A stretch of DNA of 64,000 bases from Methylocystis rosea SV97 (GCF_000372845.1 NZ_KB889963.1:2562304-2626303); one strand, 5' to 3'. Positions 35,344-43,739 are shown, counted from the first letter of the stretch. Numbers and translations are program-made. Notes: generated by a model from the letters alone, not told the origin.

Positions 35344-36147
35344 TCACAAGCGCTTTTGCGGGCCGGGAAAAAAGACGTTCACACGCGCCTGGTAGGCGCG
35401 GAACGCGTCTCCGCGCGACGCCAGCATATGCTTTTCAAGCGGCGGAACGCCGGAGACATGGGCGAGCAGCCAGTACATGAAGGCCGGCGCCAGCATTGCG
35501 AGCCAGCCCTGCGGCCAGGCGCCGCTAAAGTCGATCGCGACGACCGCGAAGCCGGCCCAGTTCAGCCACTGGAAAAAGTAGTTGGGATGCCGCGACCAAG
35601 CCCACGGCCCCTCCATGCAGACGCTTCTGCCAGGACCGCGCGTCGCGCGAAAGCGCGCAAGCATCGCGTCGGACCAGGCCTCGCCCGCGATCGCGGAGAC
35701 CAGAATGACCGCGCCGGCAATGTCGGTTGGGGCCGGAAAGGCGACGGGATTGCGGGCGGCAAGAAAAACAGCGAGCGACAGCAGGAACGCGCAGCCCGCC
35801 TGAATCTGCAGGAACCAGAACAGGCGCCACGGAAAATCGGCGCCCCACTCCACGGCCAGCTCGAAATAGCGCGGATCTTCGCCAGCGTTGATGCTGCGCG
35901 CGATGATATGCAGTCCAAGACGCGCCGCGCCGGCAACCGCGAAAGCGGCGACGAAAACCTGCCGTGCGCCCGGCGCTCCGCCATCGAGCGGCGCCAGCGC
36001 GAGAAACGCTCCTGCTGCTCCGATGGCGAAGGACCATGTCGCGTCGATCCAGCCGGACTGGCCGGTCCTGCGCTGCAGGAGCCATGCAAAAGCCATGACC
36101 GCAGAGAGGCCGCTCGCCGTCGCGAGCAGAAGAAGTCCAAGACTCAT
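35344..36147 (-). CDS. DUF1295 membrane protein (steroid 5-alpha reductase-like)
   Basis: 267 residues, about six transmembrane segments. The C-terminal block CMEGPWAWSRHPNYFFQWLN is the DUF1295/5-alpha-reductase/ICMT signature, and AVMAFAWLLQRRTGQSGWID is the N-terminal block. These membrane enzymes act on double bonds of lipid-like substrates or on isoprenyl cysteines. It follows chrR with an ATGA overlap and precedes the Cfa-like methyltransferase by about 20 bases. Position in the sigma/ChrR operon suggests a step in membrane lipid modification during oxidative stress. Confidence 0.87.
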   Translation of the reverse strand: MSLGLLLLATASGLSAVMAFAWLLQRRTGQSGWIDATWSFAIGAAGAFLALAPLDGGAPGARQVFVAAFAVAGAARLGLHIIARSINAGEDPRYFELAVEWGADFPWRLFWFLQIQAGCAFLLSLAVFLAARNPVAFPAPTDIAGAVILVSAIAGEAWSDAMLARFRATRGPGRSVCMEGPWAWSRHPNYFFQWLNWAGFAVVAIDFSGAWPQGWLAMLAPAFMYWLLAHVSGVPPLEKHMLASRGDAFRAYQARVNVFFPGPQKRL

Positions 36148-36803
36148 ATGTCCCGGAACTTCTGATAGAGACGTCCGAACCAGCTGCTCGGACGCGTGCG
36201 TCCTTCCATGGCGATCAGACAGAGACACGGATCGCCCGCGTCAATCATGATGTCGTGCTCGACCTCTTCGTCGACCTGCGCCACATCGCCCGGCCCGAAA
36301 TGCGCGTCGCGATCACGAAACCCGCCGCGCAGCACACAGGTCGCCTCGTCGCCCACATGTCCGTGCCGGGGAACGGTCATGCCCGGAGCGATCTCGAGCA
36401 GAAAGGCGCGCGACGCGCCATGTTCCGGCAGGGCGATGCTTGCGGACCGGACGCCAGGCGCAATCCAACGCCAATGGTGGATGTCGACACTGGCGAGGGG
36501 GGCCGGCAAAGCAAATCCCTCTGGCAATTTGGGATGCGTCGCCTTGCGCTTGGGAAGGTCGACGGCCGGCTCCCCATCCGTGTCGAGTGCGCGCAGGGCG
36601 CGGTTCCACGCGGCGGGGTCAACATCCGCTGGCGCGAGTTCCTCGAGCAGTGCGCCGCCAAGCGCCTCGAAGTGTGCGTGCAGCCGCCGTGAGGCCGGCG
36701 ACATTGCGAGATGCGTCTCGATGAGCAGCGAAAACGCCGGATCGAGCGCGCCCGTCGCATGGCGCAGGATAAGATCCTCGGGCGCATGGCCGGGATTTGT
36801 CAT
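36144..36803 (-). CDS. chrR: ChrR-type cupin anti-sigma factor with altered zinc site
   Basis: 219 residues. The N-terminal anti-sigma domain (1-85) has His6 and His31, but the two cysteine ligands known from Rhodobacter ChrR (35 and 38) are serines: ETHLAMSPASRRL. The C-terminal cupin keeps all four metal ligands with conserved spacing: His147 and His149, Glu153 (RHGHVGDEATC) and His183 (EEVEHDI). In Rhodobacter, ChrR binds sigmaE and releases it on singlet oxygen; the N-terminal zinc is needed to hold sigmaE. Coupled by overlap to the sigma gene upstream and to DUF1295 downstream. Confidence 0.9.
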   Translation of the reverse strand: MTNPGHAPEDLILRHATGALDPAFSLLIETHLAMSPASRRLHAHFEALGGALLEELAPADVDPAAWNRALRALDTDGEPAVDLPKRKATHPKLPEGFALPAPLASVDIHHWRWIAPGVRSASIALPEHGASRAFLLEIAPGMTVPRHGHVGDEATCVLRGGFRDRDAHFGPGDVAQVDEEVEHDIMIDAGDPCLCLIAMEGRTRPSSWFGRLYQKFRDI

Positions 36804-37378
36804 GATCCAAGATCCTCGAGTTCCGCACGCAGGCGCTGAACCGCCAGCCGCACGCGCGATTTCACCGTGCCGAGCGGCACGCCGAGCATCCGCGCGATTT
36901 CCGACTGGGGGTGTTCCTCGAAATAGAAGAGTTCGATGATGTGCGCCTGCTCGGCCGGGAGTGCGGCCAGCGCCGCGTGCAGGCGGGAGCGCCGCTCATT
37001 CATGATGGCGATCGCTTCGCCGCTCGGCGGCGCATCCGGCTCCTCACTTGGATCGCGTTCGAACCCATCGATGTTGCGCTCGCCGCGCAGTCGATCGATG
37101 CGCAGGTTTCGCGCAATGACAAAAATCCAGGTCGACGCCGCCGCCGCGCGCGGATCGAAGCTATCGGCCTTGCGCCAGACGCGCAGCAGCGCTTCCTGCG
37201 CGAACTCTTCCGCGCCGGCGGGCGACGCGCCAACGCGCAGCATATAGGCCTTCACGCGCGGGAAATAGTAAGCGAACAGGGCCGCGAAGGCCCCGCGGTC
37301 CTGCGTTTCGGCAATTCGCCTGATGAGGCTTGTCGCTTCCGCCGAAGACAAGGCGGCGGGCGCCGTTCGCAGGGTCAT
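36800..37378 (-). CDS. rpoE: ECF RNA polymerase sigma factor (ChrR-partnered, sigmaE type)
   Basis: 192 residues from ATG 37378. Region 2 is ALFAYYFPRVKAYMLRVG with EEFAQEALLRVWRKADSFDP and STWIFVIARNLRIDRLRGER. Region 4 is AALPAEQAHIIELFYFEEHP with SEIARMLGVPLGTVKSRVRL. Its stop overlaps the chrR start, the usual sigma/anti-sigma layout. An upstream ATG (37462) would add 28 residues but lies at the expected transcription start of a promoter of the sigma's own class, so it could only serve a leaderless message. It should direct the two divergent promoters next to it. Confidence 0.9.
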   Translation of the reverse strand: MTLRTAPAALSSAEATSLIRRIAETQDRGAFAALFAYYFPRVKAYMLRVGASPAGAEEFAQEALLRVWRKADSFDPRAAAASTWIFVIARNLRIDRLRGERNIDGFERDPSEEPDAPPSGEAIAIMNERRSRLHAALAALPAEQAHIIELFYFEEHPQSEIARMLGVPLGTVKSRVRLAVQRLRAELEDLGS

Positions 37379-37467
37379 CGTCGACGCTTCCCGAAGACGC
37401 GATTCCGCGACGGCGCGCCGGTCCGGGATCTCGACAGTCTGTGTAGCGACAGCGCCAATCATGCTCC

Positions 37468-37497
37468 CTTCTACGCGCGGCCTGCGAATTTGGATCA
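37468..37497 (-). promoter_or_regulatory. SigmaE-type promoter of the rpoE-chrR arm
   Basis: On the minus strand TGATCC (37497-37492) is followed by exactly 18 bases and TAGAAG (37473-37468). TGATCC as -35 with an 18-base spacer is the pattern of Rhodobacter sigmaE promoters. It faces the sigma-factor gene and implies autoregulation. The predicted start is near 37461. Confidence 0.75.
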
Positions 37498-37535
37498 CCG
37501 GGCTACGCGGTTCGTCTGGCGGCGCCCGAAACGAG

Positions 37536-37565
37536 TGATCCATTGGCCAAGCCCGAGCGTATAAC
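37536..37565 (+). promoter_or_regulatory. SigmaE-type promoter of the FAD/DUF1365/Cfa arm
   Basis: TGATCC (37536-37541), an 18-base spacer and TATAAC (37560-37565) match the sigmaE promoter pattern. It lies back to back with the rpoE promoter, 38 bases between the two -35 boxes. It would start transcription near 37571, so the FAD oxidoreductase start must lie after that. Confidence 0.8.
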
Positions 37566-37632
37566 GCTGCAGACCGTAAAGGACAGGATTGTGACGGCGC
37601 AAGAAAGAGAGAAGTTGCACGAGAGGCGGAGG

Positions 37633-38955
37633 ATGGCGCCTAGCGGCCTGAATAAACGGCTGAAAATTGCTGTGCTCGGGGCCGGCGTCACGGGTCTTTC
37701 AGCGTCGTGGCTTTTGTCTCATGCGCATGAGGTCACGATTTTCGAGCAGGGCGACTATGCCGGCGGGCATAGCAACACCGTCGAGGTCGAGGGGCCGTTG
37801 GGCCCGATCGCGGTCGACACCGGGTTCATCGTCTATAATGAGCCGGCCTATCCAAATCTGACGAAGCTTTTCGAGCATCTCGGCGTCCGCACGAAGCCGA
37901 GCGAGATGACTTTCGCGGTGTCGATGGCGGACGGGGGGCTCGAATATGCGGGCAACGACCTCTTCACACTCTTTGCGCAGAAGAAAAACATCGTCAGCCC
38001 GCGCTTCTGGTCGATGCTCCTCGACATTCGTCGGTTTTATGCTGAGGCGCCCAGTCAAATCGCGCAGATGGAGGGCATGACGCTCGGCGATTATCTCGAC
38101 ATGCACCGCTACGGCGCGCCCTTCCGTGAGGATCATCTTTATCCGATGGCGGCGGCGATCTGGTCGCTTCCCGCGCGCGATGTCGCCGCATATCCGGCGC
38201 GGGCGTTCACGCGCTTTTGCGAAAATCACGGGCTGCTGAAGATTACCGGCCGGCCGGTGTGGCGTACGGTCGAAGGCGGTAGCCGCGAATATGTGAAAAA
38301 GCTGACTGCGCCGGTCGGCGAGCGTGTGCTGTTGAACGCTTCGGTGCGGCGGGTTACCCGCGCCGACGATGGCGTTGTCGTCGAATGGTCCGGCGGCGCG
38401 CAGCGTTTCGATCATGTGGTGATCGCCGCGCATGCGGATCAGGCGTTGCGCATGCTCGGCGATCCGTCCGCGGAGGAAACGCGGCTGCTCTCGCGCTTTC
38501 GTTACAGCTGCAACGAAACTATCCTTCACGGCGACGCGGCGCTGATGCCGAGACTGCGTTCAATCTGGTCGAGCTGGAACTATCTCGCATCCGGTCCGGA
38601 CTCTCCGCTCTGCGTCACCTACTGGATGAACCGGCTTCAGGACCTCTCGCCGTCGACGCCGCTCTTCGTGACGCTGAACGCCATTACGCCGCCGCGCGAC
38701 GACCTTGTCTCCCGCCGCTTCGTGTATGAGCATCCGATATTCGATCTCGCCGCCATCGACGCCCAGCGCGAACTCTGGTCGCTTCAGGGCGTGCGCCGCA
38801 CTTGGTTCTGCGGCGCCTATTTCGGGTCGGGGTTTCATGAAGACGGGCTGCAGTCCGGCCTTGCCGTTGCGGAACAGCTTGGCGGCGTGCGGCGGCCCTG
38901 GACTGTCGAAAACGAATCCGGCCGCATCCATGTCGGCCCGGCGCCGCGGGCATAG
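37633..38955 (+). CDS. FAD/NAD(P)-binding amine-oxidase-like oxidoreductase (COG2907 type)
   Basis: About 440 residues. The Rossmann FAD site is KIAVLGAGVTGLSASWLLSH with VTIFEQGDYAGGHSNTVEVE; later blocks are PIAVDTGFIVYNEPAYPNLT, TGRPVWRTVEGGSREYVKKL and the closing GAYFGSGFHEDGLQSGLAVA. This family regularly sits with DUF1365 and Cfa genes in sigmaE/ChrR regulons. The furan fatty acid desaturase UfaD is a candidate equivalent, but this needs alignment. Start: ATG 37633 (GAGAGG upstream); GTG 37591 with AAGGA 7 bases upstream is nearly as good. An earlier TTG at 37543 lies inside the promoter. Confidence 0.85.
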   Translation: MAPSGLNKRLKIAVLGAGVTGLSASWLLSHAHEVTIFEQGDYAGGHSNTVEVEGPLGPIAVDTGFIVYNEPAYPNLTKLFEHLGVRTKPSEMTFAVSMADGGLEYAGNDLFTLFAQKKNIVSPRFWSMLLDIRRFYAEAPSQIAQMEGMTLGDYLDMHRYGAPFREDHLYPMAAAIWSLPARDVAAYPARAFTRFCENHGLLKITGRPVWRTVEGGSREYVKKLTAPVGERVLLNASVRRVTRADDGVVVEWSGGAQRFDHVVIAAHADQALRMLGDPSAEETRLLSRFRYSCNETILHGDAALMPRLRSIWSSWNYLASGPDSPLCVTYWMNRLQDLSPSTPLFVTLNAITPPRDDLVSRRFVYEHPIFDLAAIDAQRELWSLQGVRRTWFCGAYFGSGFHEDGLQSGLAVAEQLGGVRRPWTVENESGRIHVGPAPRA

Positions 38956-38964
38956 GAGCGGACG

Positions 38965-39771
38965 ATGGCGGTGAACAGCGCGCTCTATGTCGGTTCGGTG
39001 GCGCATCGCCGTCTGCGGCCGAAAGCGCACCGGCTACGCTATCGCGTCTTCGCGCTGCTGCTCGATCTCGACGAGTTGCCGTCGCTCGACAAACAGCTCC
39101 GGCTGTTCTCGCTCGCGCGCTTCAATCTCTTCGGATTTCGCGCGCAGGATCACCTTTTCGCCCGCACTGGCGATCTGCGCAGCGAAGTCGAGTCGATCTT
39201 GCGCGACGCCGGTCTCGAGGCGCGGGGCGGCGCGATCCGCCTCTTGACCATGCCGCGCATTCTCGGTTTCGCCTTCAATCCGCTGAGCATCTTCTTCTGC
39301 TATCGCGTCGATGGCGCGATACAGGCGATCCTCTACGAGGTCAACAACACATTCGGGCAGCGTCACGCTTATCTCTTTCCGGTCAACGCGGACCGCAAAG
39401 AGCTTCGTCACGACTGTTCGAAGCAGTTCTATGTTTCGCCCTTCGTGGCGATGGACATGGCGTACAGTTTCCGGATCAAGCCGCCGGACGACGCCTACAC
39501 GATCTCGATATCGGTTGCGGACGACGCCGGCGACATGCTGATCGCCACGCAGCGCCTCGCGCGCCAGACGCTCGACGATCACGCCTTGCTGCGCGTCTTT
39601 CTCTCGCATCCGCTGCTGACGCTGAAAGTGATCGCCGGCATTCACTACGAAGCGTTGCTGATCTGGCTCAAGGGCGTCCGGCTGCATGTCCGGCCGCCGC
39701 CGCCTGATCGCGCCGTAACCGTCGTCATCAAGCAAAACAGCGAAAAGGAAAGCCTTTCATGTCAGATCTGA
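38965..39771 (+). CDS. DUF1365 family protein
   Basis: 268 residues. Family blocks: SALYVGSVAHRRLRPKAHRL, RILGFAFNPLSIFFCYRVDG, ILYEVNNTFGQRHAYLFPV, KQFYVSPFVAMDMAYSFRIK. No clear transmembrane helix except weak segments near the end. DUF1365 is nearly always next to Cfa-like synthases and COG2907 oxidoreductases. Its job is undefined, but a role in cyclopropane or furan lipid formation is likely from context. Its stop overlaps the next start by 13 bases. Confidence 0.9.
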   Translation: MAVNSALYVGSVAHRRLRPKAHRLRYRVFALLLDLDELPSLDKQLRLFSLARFNLFGFRAQDHLFARTGDLRSEVESILRDAGLEARGGAIRLLTMPRILGFAFNPLSIFFCYRVDGAIQAILYEVNNTFGQRHAYLFPVNADRKELRHDCSKQFYVSPFVAMDMAYSFRIKPPDDAYTISISVADDAGDMLIATQRLARQTLDDHALLRVFLSHPLLTLKVIAGIHYEALLIWLKGVRLHVRPPPPDRAVTVVIKQNSEKESLSCQI

Positions 39772-40997
39772 CGTCCCCCGGCACACAGGGTCTTTCGGTG
39801 TCGGGTCGCATTGCCGGGAGCGGCATGGGGCTTTCGGCGCTTGTCCTGCGCAAGGTGATGGCGGCGATGGAGAAGGGCCGTCTGATCTTCGTGCTCCCGG
39901 ACGGGACGCGCGTCGACTGTCACGGTCCAAAGCCGGGGCCGGAAGCGACAATCGTTGTTCACAAAATGTCGGCGCTTCGGCGGCTACTGTTCTCCGGCGA
40001 CGTCGCCTTCGCGGAGGCTTTCCTTCGCGGAGAGTGGAGCAGCCCCAATCTTGTTTCCGCAATCGAGGTTGCGGCTGTCAATGGCGACGCCTTCATGCGC
40101 GCGGTGCAGGGCTTCGCGCCGGCCCGTTTCGCAAACTGGCTGATGCATCGCTTGCGCGCCAATTCCCGCGCCGGCAGCCGGCGCAACATCGCCGCGCATT
40201 ACGATCTGGGCAATGAATTCTATCGCCTGTGGCTCGATCCGCAGATGTTCTATTCGTCCGGTATCTATCCAACGGGAGAAGAGACACTTCAACAGGCGCA
40301 GCGCAACAAGATTGATCGCGTGCTCGATCTGCTCGACGCGCGTAATGGCGAAACGGTCCTAGAGATCGGCTGCGGCTGGGGCGGTCTCGCCGCCGAGATG
40401 GCGCAGACGGGCGCGGGCGCCATCACTGGACTGACGCTTTCGAAGCAACAGCTCGCCAACGCGCAAGACGTGATTGCGAAGCGCGGCCTTCAGTCAAGGG
40501 TCGATCTTCGTCTGCAGGATTATCGCGACGTCTCCGGCGTCTTCGACCGCATTGTCTCGATTGAAATGATCGAGTCGGTCGGCCGCGACTATTGGCCCGT
40601 CTATTTCTCGACGCTGCGCGATCGACTCGCGCCGGGCGGCTATATCGTGTTGCAGGCGATCACCATAGAAGACGGCCGCTTTGAGGAGTACATGAACACG
40701 CCGGATTTCATCCAGCGCTACATCTTTCCGGGCGGCGCGCTTCCCTGTCCGCGCGCCCTGCAGGAGGAAGCGGATCGCGCGGGTTTGCGCCTCGAAACGA
40801 TCGAGACGTTCGGCGACGGCTATGCGCGAACGGTCGCCGACTGGCGTCGTCGCTTCCATGCGAACTGGAACGAGATCGAAGCGCTCGGTTTCGATCCGTC
40901 CTTCCGGCGGCTGTGGGACTACTACCTCTGCTATTGCGAAGGCGGCTTCCGCGCCAGCGCGATCGATGTAGGGCTTTATCGGCTCACCCATGCATGA
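39759..40997 (+). CDS. cfa: Cyclopropane-fatty-acyl-phospholipid synthase family methyltransferase
   Basis: 412 residues. The N-terminal Cfa domain (ALVLRKVMAAMEKGRLIFVL, LLFSGDVAFAEAFLRGEWSS) precedes the SAM domain: NIAAHYDLGNEFYRLWLDPQ, MFYSSGIYPTGEETLQQAQ, motif I VLEIGCGWGGLAAEMAQ, DRIVSIEMIESVGRDYWPVY and FIQRYIFPGGALPCPRALQE. Enzymes of this family methylenate cis double bonds of phospholipid acyl chains to cyclopropanes, or methylate them to 11-methyl chains (UfaM type) as the entry to furan fatty acids. Length and order match a full Cfa. Confidence 0.92.
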   Translation: MSDLTSPGTQGLSVSGRIAGSGMGLSALVLRKVMAAMEKGRLIFVLPDGTRVDCHGPKPGPEATIVVHKMSALRRLLFSGDVAFAEAFLRGEWSSPNLVSAIEVAAVNGDAFMRAVQGFAPARFANWLMHRLRANSRAGSRRNIAAHYDLGNEFYRLWLDPQMFYSSGIYPTGEETLQQAQRNKIDRVLDLLDARNGETVLEIGCGWGGLAAEMAQTGAGAITGLTLSKQQLANAQDVIAKRGLQSRVDLRLQDYRDVSGVFDRIVSIEMIESVGRDYWPVYFSTLRDRLAPGGYIVLQAITIEDGRFEEYMNTPDFIQRYIFPGGALPCPRALQEEADRAGLRLETIETFGDGYARTVADWRRRFHANWNEIEALGFDPSFRRLWDYYLCYCEGGFRASAIDVGLYRLTHA

Positions 40998-41012
40998 CGA
41001 AAGGAGGCAATA

Positions 41013-41402
41013 ATGCGCAATAGGCTACTTGCCCGTTTCTTTTCTATCCTCTTCGGGACAATGCTGATCCCAGGATTCGCTAGCGCCGAGAATAACGGCA
41101 TTCTCGGCAGTTGGGCGCGTGGCGACGGCAATGCCCGTGTGCGCATCGCGCCCTGCGGCGGCGCGCTTTGCGCGATTAATACCTGGATTCGCGATCCATC
41201 GAGCGACGAACATGTCGGCGATCGGCTGGTGATGAAAGTTTCGGGCGGCGATTCCTCCATGTCCGGCACTGCCTATGACCCGCAGCGTAAGCTCAATTAC
41301 CGCCTCGAGATCAATTACGGCTCGCAGTCGATGCAGACTCGCGGATGCGTGCTCGCGGGGATCGTCTGCAAATCGATCAGTTGGACACGCGTGTCGCGTT
41401 GA
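41013..41402 (+). CDS. DUF2147 exported protein
   Basis: 129 residues. Signal peptide LARFFSILFGTMLIPGFASA ends before ENNGILG. The DUF2147 pattern GSWARGDGNARVRIAPCGGA, LCAINTWIRDP and SGTAYDPQRKLNYRLEINYG, ending in GCVLAGIVCKSISWTRV, is clear. Small beta-rich periplasmic domain of unknown role, often beside lipid-modification genes. It has AGGAGG upstream and lies 15 bases after the Cfa gene, so it belongs to the same operon. Confidence 0.87.
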   Translation: MRNRLLARFFSILFGTMLIPGFASAENNGILGSWARGDGNARVRIAPCGGALCAINTWIRDPSSDEHVGDRLVMKVSGGDSSMSGTAYDPQRKLNYRLEINYGSQSMQTRGCVLAGIVCKSISWTRVSR

Positions 41403-41428
41403 CGCGTCAGCGCCACCCGAGGGAGAAC

Positions 41429-41950
41429 ATGATGAAAAAGAACAGCGTCATTCGCTCTCTGCTGATCCTTCTGGCGCTCGGCGCCAGCGCGCAGGCGCTC
41501 GCGCAGGACCGCCCGGTAAGACCGATCGACCCGGCGCGCTTCTATCGGGGAACCTGGCTCGAAGTCGCCCGCCGCCCCATGTGGATCACCGACGGCTGTG
41601 TAAGAGGAACGACGAGTTATGCACGCGGCGCGCAGCCCAATCAGGTCCATGTGCGTGACGCCTGTCGCAAGGGTGCCGAAGAGACTGTTCTCAATGGCGA
41701 CGCCGAGATCCTCGATCCGGGCGTCAATTCCAGGCTGATGGTTCGCTACAATCCGCTGCTGTCGGTCGAATACAACATCGTCGATCACGCGCGCGACTAC
41801 AGTTGGTTCATCGAGACCAGCCCGACGCTGGACAATGTGTTCATTTTCACGCGCAGATTGCCATCGAAGAAACAGTTGTCGGCGCTGGTGAACCGCACCC
41901 GGGCGCTTGGTCATGATACATCGGCGCTGGAATTTCCATGGAGTAAATAG
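41429..41950 (+). CDS. Lipocalin-family (Blc-like) exported protein
   Basis: 173 residues. Signal peptide MMKKNSVIRSLLILLALGAS ends near ALAQDR. The lipocalin opening is present as PARFYRGTWLEVARRP (a variant of the GxW motif), followed by NPLLSVEYNIVDHARDYSWF and ETSPTLDNVFIFTRR. Bacterial lipocalins bind lysophospholipids or fatty acids, and a role in lipid repair or traffic fits the operon. GGGAGAAC precedes ATG 41429; in-frame codons before it overlap DUF2147. Last gene of the plus-strand arm. Confidence 0.85.
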   Translation: MMKKNSVIRSLLILLALGASAQALAQDRPVRPIDPARFYRGTWLEVARRPMWITDGCVRGTTSYARGAQPNQVHVRDACRKGAEETVLNGDAEILDPGVNSRLMVRYNPLLSVEYNIVDHARDYSWFIETSPTLDNVFIFTRRLPSKKQLSALVNRTRALGHDTSALEFPWSK

Positions 41951-42301
41951 TCCCTTGGCGACGCGCCGCTCATCGTCGATTTGTCGGAGTTTTTCTTCCC
42001 AAAGCGTAACGTCTGCTTTGGGTCAAAACCGGACTGACGTGGGATTTGTCTTTTCCACGACGCCAGAGCCCAGGCGAATGCACGGCGACCGAGGCACTCG
42101 TTCATTCGCGCGCCTCTTTCTAATCGGTGCGCGATTGCGTTTTTGGCCAATTTGACCCCCGATATCAATTTCGCGACGGAGAAGACGGCGGACCCCACCC
42201 GGTGACCGCCCCCTGGGGCGGCAGGGATTTGCACCCCCCTACCCCTGCGCTCCACCTCGTGCGACATGGTCATCGCCCGGCTCGGACGGCGGCGGCGCCG
42301 A
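41951..42301. other. Intergenic region between lipocalin and island protein
   Basis: About 350 bases between convergent genes. No gene, terminator or repeat is supported. A minus-strand frame that extends the island protein's region downstream (42275-42400) reads RSVAGYQRSGPQRIDQEVVE, which looks more protein-like than the annotated C-terminal tail and hints at a frameshift near 42400. Confidence 0.4.
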
Positions 42302-43237
42302 TCAGAACGCCGCCGCGCCCGAACTCCTCGACAACTTCCTGATCGATACGCTGCGGTCCCGAGCGCTGGTATCCGGCGACCGAGCGCCCCAGGCGCGAGA
42401 GCGCGAGCCGGACATCCCCATGTCGGGCTCACCTGCCTCATTTTCGTTTGCGGAAAGTTGGGTGGCCACCATCCCAATTGATTCCTTATATGTCGTTGCC
42501 ACCATACTTTCCGCACCATCCGAGAGGGTTTCCTCCAAGGCGGCTTGGCGCGCTTGGCGCGCCGCCGCCAGCAAGGCTCCGCGCTGTCCGGGGCTCCTGC
42601 GGTCGTATGTGTCGCGAGAAATACGGGCGAGCGCGCAGGCTTCACGTATCAGCGCGGCGTTGTCGAGATAGACCGCACGAGTCGGTCGTAGGGCGTCGCG
42701 GCGCTGCTTGGCGCGCCGCTCGCGCTCATTCACAGTCCTGGCCCGCCGACGTTCGGCGGCGCGCACGCGAGCCCTATCGCGGCGAGCGGCGTCCATCTCC
42801 TCGGGCGTCTGATCGCAGGCGCCGAGCAACCACGCCCTGTTTTCGAGACGCCATGCCGCCGTGATGCCGAGCCGGCGCGCGGCGGCGAATCGGTCATGAC
42901 CGTTGTGAAGCTTGATGCGATCAAGCGAGGATTTCACGCAAGCGATGATCTCGTCCGGCAGCTCCTCGTCGAGATCGAAAGGAGCATTCTTGCCCTTGAA
43001 GAAGAAATCGCCGAGCCGGGTTCCCCGCCAATAGCCCGGCGAACCGTCGCTGTTTAGGGATTCATAGAACCCGGCGGGGGTGATGTTGCCCTCGTCGACC
43101 ATCAGGTCGGTGAAATACTGCCAGTCGAACCCCGGGATCGTCCGGGCATGTCGGGCGAATTTTTGAAACTGCGCGCGACGGAAGCGCGCGACCATAACCA
43201 TCTTTTTCAGACCGATGGGCAGGGAGCGGGCGCTCAT
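42302..43237 (-). CDS. Hypothetical island protein, 311 aa
   Basis: No family recognised. The N-terminal third is globular (KFARHARTIPGFDWQYFTDL, YESLNSDGSPGYWRGTRLGD). The middle is very basic and helical (RARVRAAERRRARTVNERER) and is followed by a possible helix-turn-helix-like stretch NAALIREACALARISRDTYD. The composition suggests nucleic-acid contact. It is flanked by an AlpA regulator and an integrase remnant, so it is probably mobile-element cargo or machinery. The last 35 residues are low-complexity Ser/Arg and may be read in the wrong frame. Confidence 0.55.
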   Translation of the reverse strand: MSARSLPIGLKKMVMVARFRRAQFQKFARHARTIPGFDWQYFTDLMVDEGNITPAGFYESLNSDGSPGYWRGTRLGDFFFKGKNAPFDLDEELPDEIIACVKSSLDRIKLHNGHDRFAAARRLGITAAWRLENRAWLLGACDQTPEEMDAARRDRARVRAAERRRARTVNERERRAKQRRDALRPTRAVYLDNAALIREACALARISRDTYDRRSPGQRGALLAAARQARQAALEETLSDGAESMVATTYKESIGMVATQLSANENEAGEPDMGMSGSRSRAWGARSPDTSARDRSVSIRKLSRSSGAAAF

Positions 43238-43496
43238 CGGCGCGCCTCCCCGATAAAGGCGCGAAGCGACGCGAGGTTATCGCCACGCCGGCCGGAGGCG
43301 TCGTCACGCCATTTCCAATTCAGGCGATTGACGCGAAGCCGCGAGAATTTCGGGCGAGATCGGCCCGGCTCGGAATTTGTTGCCGCGACGAGTCCGCTGC
43401 GGTATTTTCGACGGTGACCCCACCCAAGGTGTCACGGTTTTGAAAGCTGCCCCCTGCCTCACGCGGGGGCGGCTTTCGCCATTTTGGCGCGGACAT

Positions 43497-43739
43497 TTAC
43501 GCGGCCGCCGACTCGCGGGAGGCGAGCTTCGCCTTCTGCCAAGCGGCGACTTCATCGGCGCGCCACGCGCAGAGGCGCGCGCTGATGCGAAAATTTTTCG
43601 GAAACGTGCCCGACGCCATCATTTGATAAATGGTCGACGTGGGCAGGCCCGTAATGCGGCTCACTTCGGGGCGACGCAGGAATTGAATGAGTTCCGGCCC
43701 GCACGACGCCGGGATATCGCGCTTTGTTGGTTTCAGCAT
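43497..43739 (-). CDS. AlpA-family transcriptional regulator/excisionase
   Basis: 80 residues with a MerR-like winged helix: LIQFLRRPEVSRITGLPTST, IYQMMASGTFPKNFRISARL and CAWRADEVAAWQKAKL. This is the AlpA/phage Cox-like pattern that regulates or assists excision in P4-type elements. It lies downstream of the integrase remnant on the same strand, as expected for such an element. Confidence 0.88.
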   Translation of the reverse strand: MLKPTKRDIPASCGPELIQFLRRPEVSRITGLPTSTIYQMMASGTFPKNFRISARLCAWRADEVAAWQKAKLASRESAAA

